NCBI GenBank assembly: GCA_900491605.1 | Contig: UESW01005041.1 | Coordinates: 249,924-313,923 of the forward strand | From: Calamus simplicifolius | Taxonomy: Eukaryota; Streptophyta; Magnoliopsida; Arecales; Arecaceae | Length of the DNA stretch: 64,000 bases | Reading direction: 5' to 3' | In this document: positions 34,101 to 45,652 of the stretch, piece after piece | How positions within the stretch are numbered: the stretch's first letter is position 1 | Layout of the letters: every line of letters starts with the position of its first letter | The notes under the pieces: model-generated | Seen by the model: only the letters and a program-made list of their open reading frames with translations | Told to the model about the DNA's origin: nothing | Database searches by the model: none | Position numbers and translations under genes: made by a program

Positions 34101-34229
34101 AACCCCGATGTCACTCTGTCCTCAGCCGTCGGGACCAACAAGACGACGTCTGGGGATCTTGTACAAGCGGCGCATCCGTTCCAGGTCCGCCAGGGTCACC
34201 TCCGAAGCCTGGTCGCTTGGGCTCACCAT
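31157..34229 (-). pseudogene. Spliced antisense gene (aORF) of Tat element B, PF04195-like
   Basis: The gene runs opposite to gag-pol. The start is the ATG at 34227-34229 (MVSPSDQASEVTLADLERMR). Exon 1 holds a segment (LRAGLRFPPS, PNSWRNLIGFISLCKRLGV) that I match to the 'putative gypsy type transposon' family known as an extra antisense ORF in Tat elements. One frameshift lies near 34140. Predicted introns with GT and AG ends are 33516-33599, 32403-32480 and 31613-31673 (84, 78 and 61 nt). Exon 2 is Pro/Arg-rich and frame-broken. Exons 3 and 4 are helical and charged (QLKANHAEDKASWSKKFEEE, RISELEKQLAEANARAS), suggesting coiled coil. A late segment reads AYPDLDLS, and one frame ends IDPKP at 31157. 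The function is unknown in the family. Confidence 0.7.
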
Positions 34230-34612
34230 GTCTTCAATCGCAACAGACGCTAAGCAGAGTCGCAGCGAGAGCAGGAAGACGAAGTTCTTCAAAGGAGAAC
34301 GAAAGAGGCACTATAACTAAAGATAGCTGCCACGACTCCATTTTTCCAATCAAAACCGCCTCAGGGTAAGGATGAGGTCCCAACCTAGGCATCCGGAACT
34401 GTCGCTACGGCGCCGTGAAAGTCGGGATTTCCCACGTGGCATTTCCCTAGCCGTTACCTTCGCCCCTAAGGAATGACGGATCCGCCTCGGAAAGGCAAGA
34501 TGGCCCCACGGCATTAATTAGGGCATCATTGCAGGCAATCAAATACGCATCCCCAAGTGCAGATCGTGCCACCTAGGCCTATACTCCCTACGCCCGAACC
34601 TACGCTTCAAAC

Positions 34613-34630
34613 TAGGGAGTGGGGGGCATG
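34613..34630 (+). promoter_or_regulatory. Polypurine tract of element B
   Basis: AGGGAGTGGGGGGCATG directly precedes the 3' LTR start at 34631 and would prime plus-strand DNA synthesis. Confidence 0.8.
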
Positions 34631-35430
34631 TGTTGGGGGTAGAATCATCATTGCATTGATAATCATGCAAGGGGGCTGAGACCGACCCCATCCCTCCAGC
34701 TACGATATGCCCCCGAGGAATAAGCTAAACTAATATGGTCCGTCAGGCCATGCGCCCCCCCGAGTCTCCCATGGTTCGGCCTCTCCGGGCTTCCATAGCT
34801 CGGTTTCCCCGAGCCTCCCATGGTTCGGCTTCCTCCGGGCTTCCCTAGCTCGGTTTCCTCCGAGCCTCCATCGGCTTCCTCCGGCTTCCATAGCTCGGCT
34901 TCCTCCGGGCTTCCATAGCTCGGCTTCCCCAAGCCTCCCGGTTCGGCTTCCTCGGGCTTCCATAGCTCGGTTTCCCTGAGCCTCCCATGGTTCGCTTCCT
35001 CCGGGCTTCCATAGCTCGGCTTCCTCCGAGCTTCCATAGCTCGGCTTCCCCGAGCTCCCGTGGTTCGGCTTCTCCGGCTTCCATAGCTCGGTTTCCCCGA
35101 GCATCTCGTGGTTCGGCTTCCCGGGCTTCCATAGCTCGGTTTCCTCCGGCTTCCATAGCTCGGCTTCCCCGAGCTTCCCTAGCTCGGCTCCGGGCTTCCA
35201 TAGCTCGGCTTTCCCGAGCCTCCCATGGGCCCTCCGGGCTTCCATAGCTCGGCTTCCTCCGGCTTCCATAGCTCGGCTTCCCCGAGCTTCCCGAGCTCGG
35301 CTCCTCCGGGCTTCCATAGCTCGGCTTCCCCGAGCCTCCCATGGTTCGGCTTCCTCCGGCTTCCCATGTTCGGCTTCCTCCGGGCTTCCATAGCTCGGCT
35401 TCCGAGCCTCCCAGATGGCTCCTCCAGGCT
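34631..35430 (+). repeat. 3' LTR of Tat element B, truncated by assembly gap
   Basis: It starts TGTTGGGGGTAGAATCATC and matches the 5' LTR through its hairpin array until the gap. Compared with the 5' copy, many units after about 34860 lack one to five bases, and density of such losses rises toward the gap, which looks like poor assembly. About half of the expected 1.6 kb is present. Confidence 0.88.
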
Positions 35431-35946
35431 NNNNNNNNNNNNNNNNNNNNNNNNNNNNNNNNNNNNNNNNNNNNNNNNNNNNNNNNNNNNNNNNNNNNNN
35501 NNNNNNNNNNNNNNNNNNNNNNNNNNNNNNNNNNNNNNNNNNNNNNNNNNNNNNNNNNNNNNNNNNNNNNNNNNNNNNNNNNNNNNNNNNNNNNNNNNNN
35601 NNNNNNNNNNNNNNNNNNNNNNNNNNNNNNNNNNNNNNNNNNNNNNNNNNNNNNNNNNNNNNNNNNNNNNNNNNNNNNNNNNNNNNNNNNNNNNNNNNNN
35701 NNNNNNNNNNNNNNNNNNNNNNNNNNNNNNNNNNNNNNNNNNNNNNNNNNNNNNNNNNNNNNNNNNNNNNNNNNNNNNNNNNNNNNNNNNNNNNNNNNNN
35801 NNNNNNNNNNNNNNNNNNNNNNNNNNNNNNNNNNNNNNNNNNNNNNNNNNNNNNNNNNNNNNNNNNNNNNNNNNNNNNNNNNNNNNNNNNNNNNNNNNNN
35901 NNNNNNNNNNNNNNNNNNNNNNNNNNNNNNNNNNNNNNNNNNNNNN
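35431..35946. other. Assembly gap (516 N)
   Basis: The run of N hides the rest of the 3' LTR of element B and the 3' end of the LINE that resumes at 35947. The stated size may not be real. Confidence 0.99.
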
Positions 35947-36029
35947 TGATAAGCCATGGCAGACCAAAGACCACGCTTATACTGAGAACCCCACCATATC
36001 TCATGAAAGAAAGAGGAGCGCGAGGAAGC

Positions 36030-38606
36030 CGTAGCATCCAATCTACTAGAATAACCCATAAGATGCCATATCCGTCTAGCTTTGGGACAGAGGAAAATGG
36101 TATGATCAGAAGATTCCTCCTCCTGTCTACATAGAGGACAGATCGGCTGGATAGACAGACCCCTCTGAGAGAGAAGGAGACAAGTAGGAAGGCTATCCCA
36201 AAGAAGCTTCCAAATAAATAGCTAAACTCTGAGAAGGATGGGAAGCTTCCAAATCCAAGCAGCATCCTCTGTACGCTGAGGCTGGTCTGAACATCTTCAT
36301 AAGGTCCCTAGAGGGGGCCCTAGAGAGACAAGATCTCTGCACAGCCGAGAATCAACAGAGCAGGTAGGCATAAGAGGCAGTGAGAGAATCCGCGAGCCAG
36401 CTCCTTCCCGAGAATCGGGTCACCAAGGGAATGTGCATGAGGGAGGGTCTAAGGAAATCAAATCCGTAACCCTAAGAGAGGAGGGGGCTTCCATATTAAT
36501 AAAAGAAGGCCACCTTGAAAGAAGGAGCTCAGAAATCCACGTATCATGGATGACATCAATCGAGGAACCATCATCAACCATCCATGAGGTATTCTCCAAA
36601 TATCCTGACCATAAGTACACACCTCCTTCCAAAAGGAGGAAGATCCCCGGGATGGCAAAATAAGCGAGCCAGCCACCCAATCACCATTCTCGCTCGCATC
36701 AGAGAGCTCCATAGGCATTGTGGCTCCAGGAGGAATCGCGAAGCATGTCTAGCTAGAAGAGCTTTCCTTCTAACCATCAGAGACTGAACCCAAGACCACC
36801 TTCATGAATAGGCATACAAACCTTATCCCAGGATAAGAGGTGAATATCATGCCCATCTTGCATAGACGCCCATAGAAAATCTCTGAATCGTCGCTTAATC
36901 CTCCTAAGACAAGAGATCGGAATGGCGGCATTCGATAGAAGGTACAATGAAGAGAAGAAAGAACTGACCGAATGATGATGACCCTATCCATCATAGATAA
37001 ACTCATGACCTGCCATCCCTCAATACGCTGATGAACCCGTCTCTCCAGCTCAGAATAGTCAGAACATTGGGGCCGTCTACCGTAATGGGGATCCCCAAAT
37101 ATATAAGTCTATCAATCTGAGTCGTGATGCCAGACAGATTAATGATGGATTCTCTCGTAGATCTGGAAGTCTTCGGACTAAAACATATGGACGATTTAAG
37201 AAAATTAACCCTCTGACCCAAAGCCTCACAATAACGCTGCAAAATAGAGTGAAATGAAGCTGCATTATCTATGGAAGCCTGACCCAGGAGAATACAATCA
37301 TCTGCAAAAAGAAGATAGGAGATAAAAGGGCCCTCACTCCCATCCATAAACGGAATGATCCACCGATCCTCCTGTGCCTGATGACAAGCCCGAGAAAGAT
37401 CATTCGCAGCTAAAATAAATAGCAAAGGGGATAAAGGACATCCCTGTCTCAGACCCACAGTGGAGTGGAAAAACTTAGTTGGCCTCCCATTGATAATCAA
37501 AGAAAAGGAAGGCCTCTGAATGCAAGCCATAATCCACTCAATAAACAGATCATCAAACCCAAACTCCTGAAGAGAGCGATGCAAAAAAGCCCAACTCATC
37601 CTATCATAAGCTCTCTCCATATCAAGCTTAACCGCCATAAGACACCGACTCGCCGGGGCTCTATAAAGAGATCATGCATAAACTCCTGAGCGATGAGGAC
37701 ATTATCCGATATAGAATGCCCTCTAATAAATGCCCCGGCTCAATAGAAATGAGGCGTGAAATCACTCGGCAAAGATGGCCAGCTAAAAGACGCGCACATA
37801 CCTTATACAAAGTAGTGCAAAGACTGATAGGTCGAAAATGCTGCGGAAGAGAAGCATCCGGACGCTTGGGCACCAAAGTAATAAGAGCCGGTTCCATTCC
37901 GAAGGAACGTTCTTTGATTGGAAGACAATCTGAACAGCCTGGACTACCTCCTGGCCAAAAATATCCCAATAGTGAAGGTAAAAAAGAGGCGAAAGCCATC
38001 TGGCCTAGGGGCCTTATCCGGTCCTAGCTCCCATAGGGCCATCCAAATCTCCTCCTCAGTGATCGGACTGACAAGCATCATTATCAAGGAAGAAAGCTTC
38101 CTGGAATCAGGAACCCTGACAACTGGATCCCCACTACCAGTGGAATCAGCCCATCTAGACTGAAAGAAATGAGCAACATATCCCGAATAGAGTGGATGTC
38201 CTCCTGATCGTGCCTCTCCGCATCACTCCGGATCCTGTTAGCGGCTCTCCGGTTCAAGGTAGCCTATGGAAAAATCTAGTATTGCGATCCCCCTCACATA
38301 TCCACTGAATCCTTGATCTTTGTCTCCAATATCTCCTGCTGTCGAAGAAGAGAGTGGTGATGAGCAAGCATGTCCCGAAGAGAATGGAGGTTAGCGTCCA
38401 GCAGAAAACCTTCCTGGTCCTCCTTTGCTGCAAGGCAGTAATATCAGCTTCAACTAATTCAACTTGTCTAACCAGATTTCCCACCTCCAACCTATTCCAT
38501 CTGGAAAGACGGTGCCTAGCCATCATAAGATACCTAGATAAATGATAAATAGCATTGCCCCTGATAGGAAGATGCCAAATATGAGAAATGATAGACCGAG
38601 CAACAG
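36030..38606 (-). pseudogene. LINE ORF2, reverse transcriptase and zinc-binding part
   Basis: The minus-strand frame at 37003-37638 is the RT core: AVKLDMERAYDRMSWAFLH, then GLRQGCPLSPLLFILAAND, and the active site YLLFADDCILLG with FADD at 37297-37308. Upstream, 38254-38606 encodes the linker (ARHRLSRWNRLEVGNLV), continuous across the copia with the endonuclease. Downstream, 36030-36260 reads LLLSERGLSIQPICPLCRQ and HTILFCPKARRIWH, the Cys/His motif following RT in plant L1s. The RNase H expected next would fall in the gap. Several frames are needed, so it is inactive. Confidence 0.9.
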
Positions 38607-38611
38607 AATGG
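38607..38611. repeat. Target-site duplication, left copy (AATGG)
   Basis: AATGG directly precedes the copia 5' LTR and matches AATGG at 47269-47273 after the 3' LTR. Confidence 0.9.
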
Positions 38612-40211
38612 TGTTAGTAATAGTGCCCTAGGCCTATTGTATGGACATGATATTTTGAATATTTATAAGCATTTACTATTATCATAATTTGCATGTTTAT
38701 TATAATAATATCTTTGAATAATATTATTAATTATTCTAAATGTCCCTAATCGGTTATTGTTGTGGGAATAACAATAAATTAAGATTAGTATGAAATTTGA
38801 TTGATATTCATGGGATGAATATGTGTATGAGATACAAATCAAATTTATATGTATTTGTTGAGAACAAATATTGGACAAGACCCGCCTTGAGATTAATACA
38901 TGGATCAAAGTCATAAGTTAATCTCTAATAGTTGTGTCATTAAATCCTTGGACCTGAGATTGCTATAGTTCTCAACATGAGGAATATTATGTTTTGACAT
39001 AATCAAATGTTGTCTTTAACTGGATGATTATAAAGGTTATGCTTGAACATAATAAGAATCATGTAGTGAGATATGAGTAATTAAGATGGAATTTATCCCT
39101 CTTATTATAAGAGAGATATCTCTGGGCCCCTCGATGATTGAGACTGAGAAATGCATGGCCGTGCTCAAATGAATTGATGGAGATCAATATCATTTGTTTA
39201 GTCAGTCTAATTGGGTTTCGAGAAATTAAAGATAGAGCGATATAAGGTTGACTTTTTTTATGCCTTATATTCTATCAAGATATCATGTAACAAAAGGATT
39301 ATGTCATTAGCTACTTTAAGGTTGTCTCGGAACGTGAGCTTTTCATTTAACTTGGGTAGTCATAATGTCTTGCTAGAGGCCGCTTATGACTTGTAGGATC
39401 AAAATGTGATTTAGGCCTACTGCCAACGTTAATTGAACCTATAGGGTCGCACACTAAGAACGGACAATAATGGTTATGGTTTGTTACTCTCTATAGTAAT
39501 TTAAAATGATAAATTATTTTAAATTACAAATAATAATTAGTTGTCATTTAGATTCGAGTTTAATTTTGAAAAAATTTAAATTCGTAATTTAAATTATGAC
39601 AAGTAATTAATTTTATATTTTCTTATTGGATAAAAATAATCCATAAAGATTTTGGTTAAAAATATAAATTCCTTATTTGGTAAGGAAAGGATTTAAATTG
39701 TCATTATTTAAAAGGAGTTTTAAATAAATATTGATTAAAATCCTAGTTAACCAGAAACCCCTAGCAGACTTGTATATATGATATATACGTTTTAAAGTCA
39801 ATTGGGCATTTTAAAGGTCATGTCCGATTGGGCATTTGAAAGGGCGTCTATTGGGGCATTTGAAGGGTCGTGTCTTTTGCCTTAAAAAGATAAACAGAGA
39901 GTTGAAACTATGGTTCATTTTTTATGAAAAATGGACTTGTTGAACTAGCATTCAAAACTATTTTGGTGTCCTTGTGGATACTTGTAGAGGGTGGTCGTCT
40001 TTCTGAAAGGCAACACCTTTGAAGATCCGAGCAAACCCACACAAGAACAGACAGATTACATACTGATCAACAAAAGGTCATATTTTTCGTTTATCCTTCT
40101 TTCATTTTTATGAAACGCATGTGATCCTTGGTGGGTTATGGAATAGATTTATTTTGTTTCCGCTGCCATTTTATTCCAATTAGATTGGATTTTTCATTCC
40201 GTAATCCAACA
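38612..40211 (+). repeat. 5' LTR of nested copia
   Basis: This 1600-bp LTR starts TGTTAGTAATAGTGCCC and ends ATCCAACA, and is followed directly by the primer-binding site. Confidence 0.95.
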
Positions 40212-40212
40212 G

Positions 40213-40224
40213 TGGTATCAGAGC
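40213..40224 (+). promoter_or_regulatory. Primer-binding site (initiator Met tRNA type)
   Basis: TGGTATCAGAGC, the standard copia site complementary to initiator methionine tRNA, starts one base after the LTR. Confidence 0.92.
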
Positions 40225-41685
40225 CACTTGCGTTTTCATAAGAATCGAAACTGCCATGTTTGATTGTATGTATGAGATGTATATGATCTTGGCATGGTTT
40301 GCGTTCTTGTATATATATATATGATATTAGTGTTTGCGCGAACGACATAGATAATAGGTTTTCTAAGGTGTTAATTGATGAATATGTTTCGGTAAGGATT
40401 CGTTAATATGATTAAGAATCCGAATGGGATATTGCAATTAAAGTGTTTAATAACATGATATATGATTTTGTGTTGTCTTAATTAGATTAATACATGAACT
40501 GAATTCACATATCAATAAGGATTTATCAATTGCTGTTTATGGTGGTGCGGATGTAAGCCTTAAATTTATTGATGAGATCAATAAAATCAAATTTTAGGAT
40601 GAAACTTTATTGTATCTCCAAATTTTAGGAACCGCAGTACTACCTAATCAGAGCGCCTTATAAATTTAATTGGTTTTAAACAACACGCCTATTATTACAT
40701 ATTTTCTTTAATGCAATATGTATATGCTATATGATAACATGATATTTTGCATGGTGTGTTGCTTTGTATGGTGCATGGTATGGCCTTGTGACCAATATGA
40801 TTGGCAGGTTTTTATATTCTTTTACAAGGGTTGTAATTATTAAATATGGCCTGTGTGCATTTTGTTTCATTGTAATTTTTTTTTACTTTCAGTAGTTGTT
40901 TATTTATTGTAATAAAACAAAAGACAAAGCAAGCCATTTGAAGTCCTGCAATCCAACCATGGTAATGGAGGAGCTAGGTGTCTATGCACAAGATGATGGT
41001 CAAGTAGACATTATGGTGTTGCTCATTATTACCTAGGATTGACCATTGATCTTCATATTGGCTTATGAAGATCAATCTTGATAAGGCCATACTATGACAC
41101 GTTTATTATATACATGTATGAGATGCTATGTATAATGTTTCATAAGTATGTGATGCCATGTATGATATCAATGAGTATGTGATACTAAATGCATGATGAG
41201 ATCTATTAATTAAAAATTAAGATCTATCTAGATCCCTCATATAAAATTTTAAGTTGACATGCCATCCATATTTGAACACTTGTCAAGGCTTTTATCACCT
41301 TAATGTGGGTTCTACCAAAGTAGAAGTACATTAGGTTACATTAGTGAGACAAGATGGGTAATGGTGCTATCCATATGTTTAAAATGGTTTAACTTAATTA
41401 GGTTATCAAAACGGTTTTGGGCCTAATGGCATGAGATGGGATTTAAACATGCCGGGACATATGATGTCAAAATCCCATAAATTTTAAGAGTTGCATGAGT
41501 TGCAATTGGTAAGAGTTACCTACCTAAAAAACTTAATTTTAAGTGTCATGCCAAAGCTGACTTAAAGTTGAGTATAAATATGGATCTTAGCTCACTAAAT
41601 TAATATGATTATATTATTGAGGGTTGTTAATTTAGTGAGAATTTTTCATAATCAAAATACTTAACGGACTTTGCATTTATTGTAG
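40225..41685 (+). other. Long untranslated leader of the copia element
   Basis: About 1.46 kb of AT-rich sequence separates the primer-binding site from the gag start codon. No significant open frame or repeat is seen; it may hold packaging signals. Confidence 0.6.
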
Positions 41686-44600
41686 ATGGCCAACAATGAT
41701 AACAATTCTACTATGTCACTGCGATCAATCCTTGCGAAGGACAAACTTACTGGGACTAACTTCCTTGACTGGTTTCAAAATTTGAGAATTGTTCTCAAAC
41801 AAGAAAGGAAGCTTTATGTCCTGGATCAACCTCACCCTGAAGAACCAGCGGATAATGCTTCTAGAGCTGAAAAGAATGCTTATGAGAAGCATCATAATGA
41901 CTCTATTGATGTTGTATGCTTGATGCTAGCTACCATGAGTTCTGAACTTCAGAAAGATTTAAAAAACATGGAAACTTATGATATGATTGTCAATCTAAAG
42001 GAAATGTTCCAGCAACAAGCAAGGCAAGAAAGGTATGATACTACCAAGGCATTGCACTCTTGCAAAATGGCTGAGGGTGCTTCAGTTAGCGCTCATGTGT
42101 TGAAAATGAAAGGCTATATTGAGCACCTTGATAGGCTTGGATTTCCATTGAGCCAAGAGTTGGCAACAGATTTGATCCTAAATTCACTTCCTGATAGTTA
42201 TGACCAGTTTATCATGAACTATAACATGAATGAAATGGACAAATCAATTTCTGAGCTGCATACGATGCTTAAAACTGCTGAACAAAATATTAAATCCAAG
42301 CCTGGCCATGTTCTGATGGTTCAAAAGGGAAAGGGCCTTATGAAGAAAAGAAAAGGAAAGGGTAAGGGAAGGGCTGGAAAGTCCAATGCTCAACCCAAGC
42401 CCAATCCTAAACCCAAGGCTAAAGCCCCAAAGGAGGGTGTCTGTTTCTTTTGCAATGAACCTGGTCATTGGAAGAGAAACTGCAAGCTGTATTTGGAGGA
42501 TCTAAAGAAGAAGAAGAAGACTGGTGAGACCGGTTCTTTAGGTATTTATGTTATAGAGATTAATTTCTCTCCTTCTAGTTCCTGGGTATTAGATACTGGA
42601 TGTGGATCTCACATTTGCACAAATGTGCAGGGGCTTAAAAGGAGTAGACAACTGAAGAAGGGCGAAGTTGATCTTCGAGTAGGCAATGGAGCAAAAGTTG
42701 CTGCTTTAGCTGTAGGAAGTTACGAACTTTCTTTGCCCAGTGGGCTTTTGTTAGTTTTGAACAATTGCTTTTATGTTCCTACAATGTGTAGGAATATTAT
42801 TTCAGTTTCTTGTTTGGATAATGATGGTTTTTCTTTTATTATTAAGAATAATAATTGCTTCATTTATCATAAAGACATGTTCTATGCAAATGCCGAATTA
42901 CTAGATGATCTTTATATTTTGAATCTTCAAAAATCCAACAATTCTTCTGTCTATAACATAACTACCAAGAAATTTAAGTCCAATGACTTAAATTCAACCT
43001 ATCTTTGGCATTGTCGACTTGGCCATATAAATGAGAAACACATATCAAAACTCCATCAAGATGGACTTTTGAACTCATTTAATTTTGAATCATATGATAC
43101 ATGTGAATCTTGTCTATTGGGTAAGATGAAAGGATCCCTTTACTGGACACAGTGAAAGGGCCAATGAATTATTGGGCCTAATACATACAGATGTATGTGG
43201 ACCAGTAAGTTCAGATGCCAGAGGAGGTTACAAGTACTTCATTACATTTACTGATGACTTCAGTAGATATGGTTATGTCTACTTGATGAGACACAAATCT
43301 GAATCATTTGAAATGTTCAAATCTTTTCAAAATGAAGTACAAAACCAACTTGGCAAGACAATCAAGGCACTTCGATCTGATCGAGATGGAGAATATTTGA
43401 GCCAAGATTTTTATGACATCTTAGAAGTTGTGGAATCATTCCACAACTAACTCCTCCTGGAACACCACAATGGAATGGTGTGTCTGAAAGAAGGAATCGA
43501 ACTTTATTAGATATGGTTCGATCTATGATGAGTCTAACGGATCTTCCACTTACCTTTTGGGGTTATGCACTTGAAACAGCTGCGTTCACACTAAATCGAG
43601 TTCCAACCAAAGCGGTTGAAAAGACGCCATATGAGATGTGGATGGTAAAAAGCCTAGTTTGTCTTTTCTTAAGATTTGGGGTTGTGAAGCTTATGTAAAA
43701 CGTCAAGTTTCAAATAAGCTGGAACCCAAGTCTGACAAATATTTTTTTGTGGGGTATCCTAAAGAGACTAAAGGATACTACTTTTACAATCCCATTGAGA
43801 ACAAAGTGTTTGTTGCTCGGAATGGTGTCTTTCTAGAAAGGGAATTTATTTCTAAAGGAACCAGTGGGAGCAAGGTACAACTCGAAGAAATTCGAGAACC
43901 ACAAGATAACATTGAACCGCCTGTGGATGCTCAAAGTCAACAAACCATTGTTGACACACCACCTGTAGCAAAATTACATAGATCTGATAGGATACGTCAT
44001 GAGCCCGAGAGATATGGATTTCTTGTGACTGATAATCATGATGTATTGTTAGTGGATCAAAATGAACCTACTACCTATCAAGAGGCTATGTTAGATCCAG
44101 ACTCTGAGAAATGGTTAGAGGCCATGAAGTCTGAAATCCAATCCATGTATGATAATCAGGTATGGACCTTGATTGAGCCACCTGAAGGTCATTGGGTGCA
44201 AATGGGTTTTCAAAAAGAAAACTGACATGGATGGTAAAGTGCATACTTACAAAGCAAGGCTAGTTGCAAAAGGTTTCAAACAAACTCATGGCATAGACTA
44301 TGATGAAACTTTTTCACCTGTAGCCATGCTTAAGTCTATTAGAATTCTCATTGCCATTGCTGCATATTATGACTATGAGATTTGGCAAATGGATGTTAAA
44401 ACTGCGTTTCTTAATGGAAACTTACTTGAGGATGTGTACATGACACAACCTGAGGGTTTTGTACAACCTGAGAATTCTAGTAAAGTATGCAAGCTTCAAA
44501 GATCCATTTATGGTTTGAAGCAGGCTTCTCGGAGTTGGAATCTTCGTTTTGATGAATCAGTCAAAGAGTTTGGATTTATCAAAAATGAAGATGAACCTTG

Positions 44601-45638
44601 TGTTTACAAGAAAGTTAGTGGGAGCGCCATTGTATTTCTGGTCTTATATGTTGATGACATTTTACTCATTGGGAATGATATCCCTACCTTGCAGAGTGTC
44701 AAGTCTTGGTTAGGAAAATGTTTCTCAATGAAAGACTTAGGCGAAGCTGCCTATATCCTAGGGATAAAGATCTATAGAGATATATCTAAGAGGCTGATTG
44801 GTCTAAGTCAAAGTACTTACATAGACAAAGTATTGAAAAGGTTCAGTATGCAAGATTCCAAGAGAGGATACTTGCCTATGTCTCATGGTATTACACTTAG
44901 CAAATCTCAGTGTCCTAACACAAAAGATGAGCGAGAGCGCATGAGTAAGATTCCTTATGCTTCAGCAATAGGATCTATCATGTATGCTATGTTGTGCACT
45001 AGACCAGATGTCTCTTATGCTTTAAGCATAACGAGTAGATACCAGTCAGATCCCGGTGAGAGTCACTGGATGGCTGTCAAGAACATTCTTAAGTATCTGA
45101 GAAGATCTAAAGATATGTTCTTGGTGTATGGCGGATTGGAAGATGATCTAGTTGTAAGTGGTTACACAGATGCAAGCTTTCAATCTGACAAAGATGATTT
45201 CGATCGCAGTCAGGATATGTGTTTTGTTTAAATGGTGGTGCTGTTAGCTGGAAAAGTTCGAAGCAAAGCACTGTTGCTGATTCTACAACTGAAGCTGAAT
45301 ACATAGCAGCATCTGATGCAGCAAAGGAAGCAGTTTGGATCAAGAAGTTCATTACTGACCTTGGAGTGGTTCCTAGCATCACAAATCCTGTTGATGTTCA
45401 TTGTGACAATAATGGTGCTATCGCACAAGCAAAGGAACCTAGGTCACATCAGCGATCCAAACACATTCTTAGGCGTTATCATCTCATTCGAGAAATCATT
45501 GAGAGAGGTGACGTAAAAATATGCAGAGTTCCAACAGATGACAATGTTGCTGATCCATTGACTAAGCCTCTACCACAAGCAAAGCATGATCGTCATGCTA
45601 GGTTCATAGGTATTAGATACATTGATGAGTGGGCCTAG
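41686..45638 (+). pseudogene. Copia gag-pol polyprotein (frame-broken)
   Basis: The start at 41686 gives MANNDNNSTMSLRSILAKDK. Gag includes the zinc knuckle CFFCNEPGHWKRNC. Protease has WVLDTGCGSH. The pre-integrase HHCC reads LWHCRLGHINEKH and CESCLLGKM. Integrase shows HTDVCGPVSS, RSDRDGEYLS and GTPQWNGVSERRNRTLLD, giving D, D and E. RT has KTAFLNGNLLEDVYM and the YVDD box LYVDDILLIGND (44647-44658). RNase H has STTEAEYIAASDA, and the frame ends DEWA with TAG at 45636-45638. The frame changes near 43155, 43450, 43660, 44200 and 45200. All catalytic residues are present, so frameshifts are the only visible defect. Confidence 0.93.
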
Positions 45639-45641
45639 TGC

Positions 45642-45652
45642 AAGTGGGAGAT
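45642..45652 (+). promoter_or_regulatory. Polypurine tract of nested copia
   Basis: AAGTGGGAGAT lies immediately before the 3' LTR at 45653. Confidence 0.88.

Larger units (their letters stand above)
20223..35430 (+). mobile_element. Ty3/gypsy Tat-lineage LTR retrotransposon B, at least 15.2 kb
   Basis: The element is bounded by LTRs starting TGTTGGGGGTAGAATC at 20223 and 34631. The order is 5' LTR, primer-binding site, gag, protease, RT, RNase H, second RNase H, integrase, hairpin array, a roughly 7-kb region with three antisense units, polypurine tract and 3' LTR. The 3' LTR runs into the assembly gap at 35431. The first 150 aligned LTR bases differ at about six sites, all transitions, plus a 3-base indel. 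Coding regions are broken and the second catalytic Asp of integrase is changed to Asn. Confidence 0.93.

Noticed and set aside
34730..36265. Open frames of 200-511 codons crossing the N run
   Set aside because: They join the LTR array and LINE sequence through unknown bases; the length is produced by the gap.
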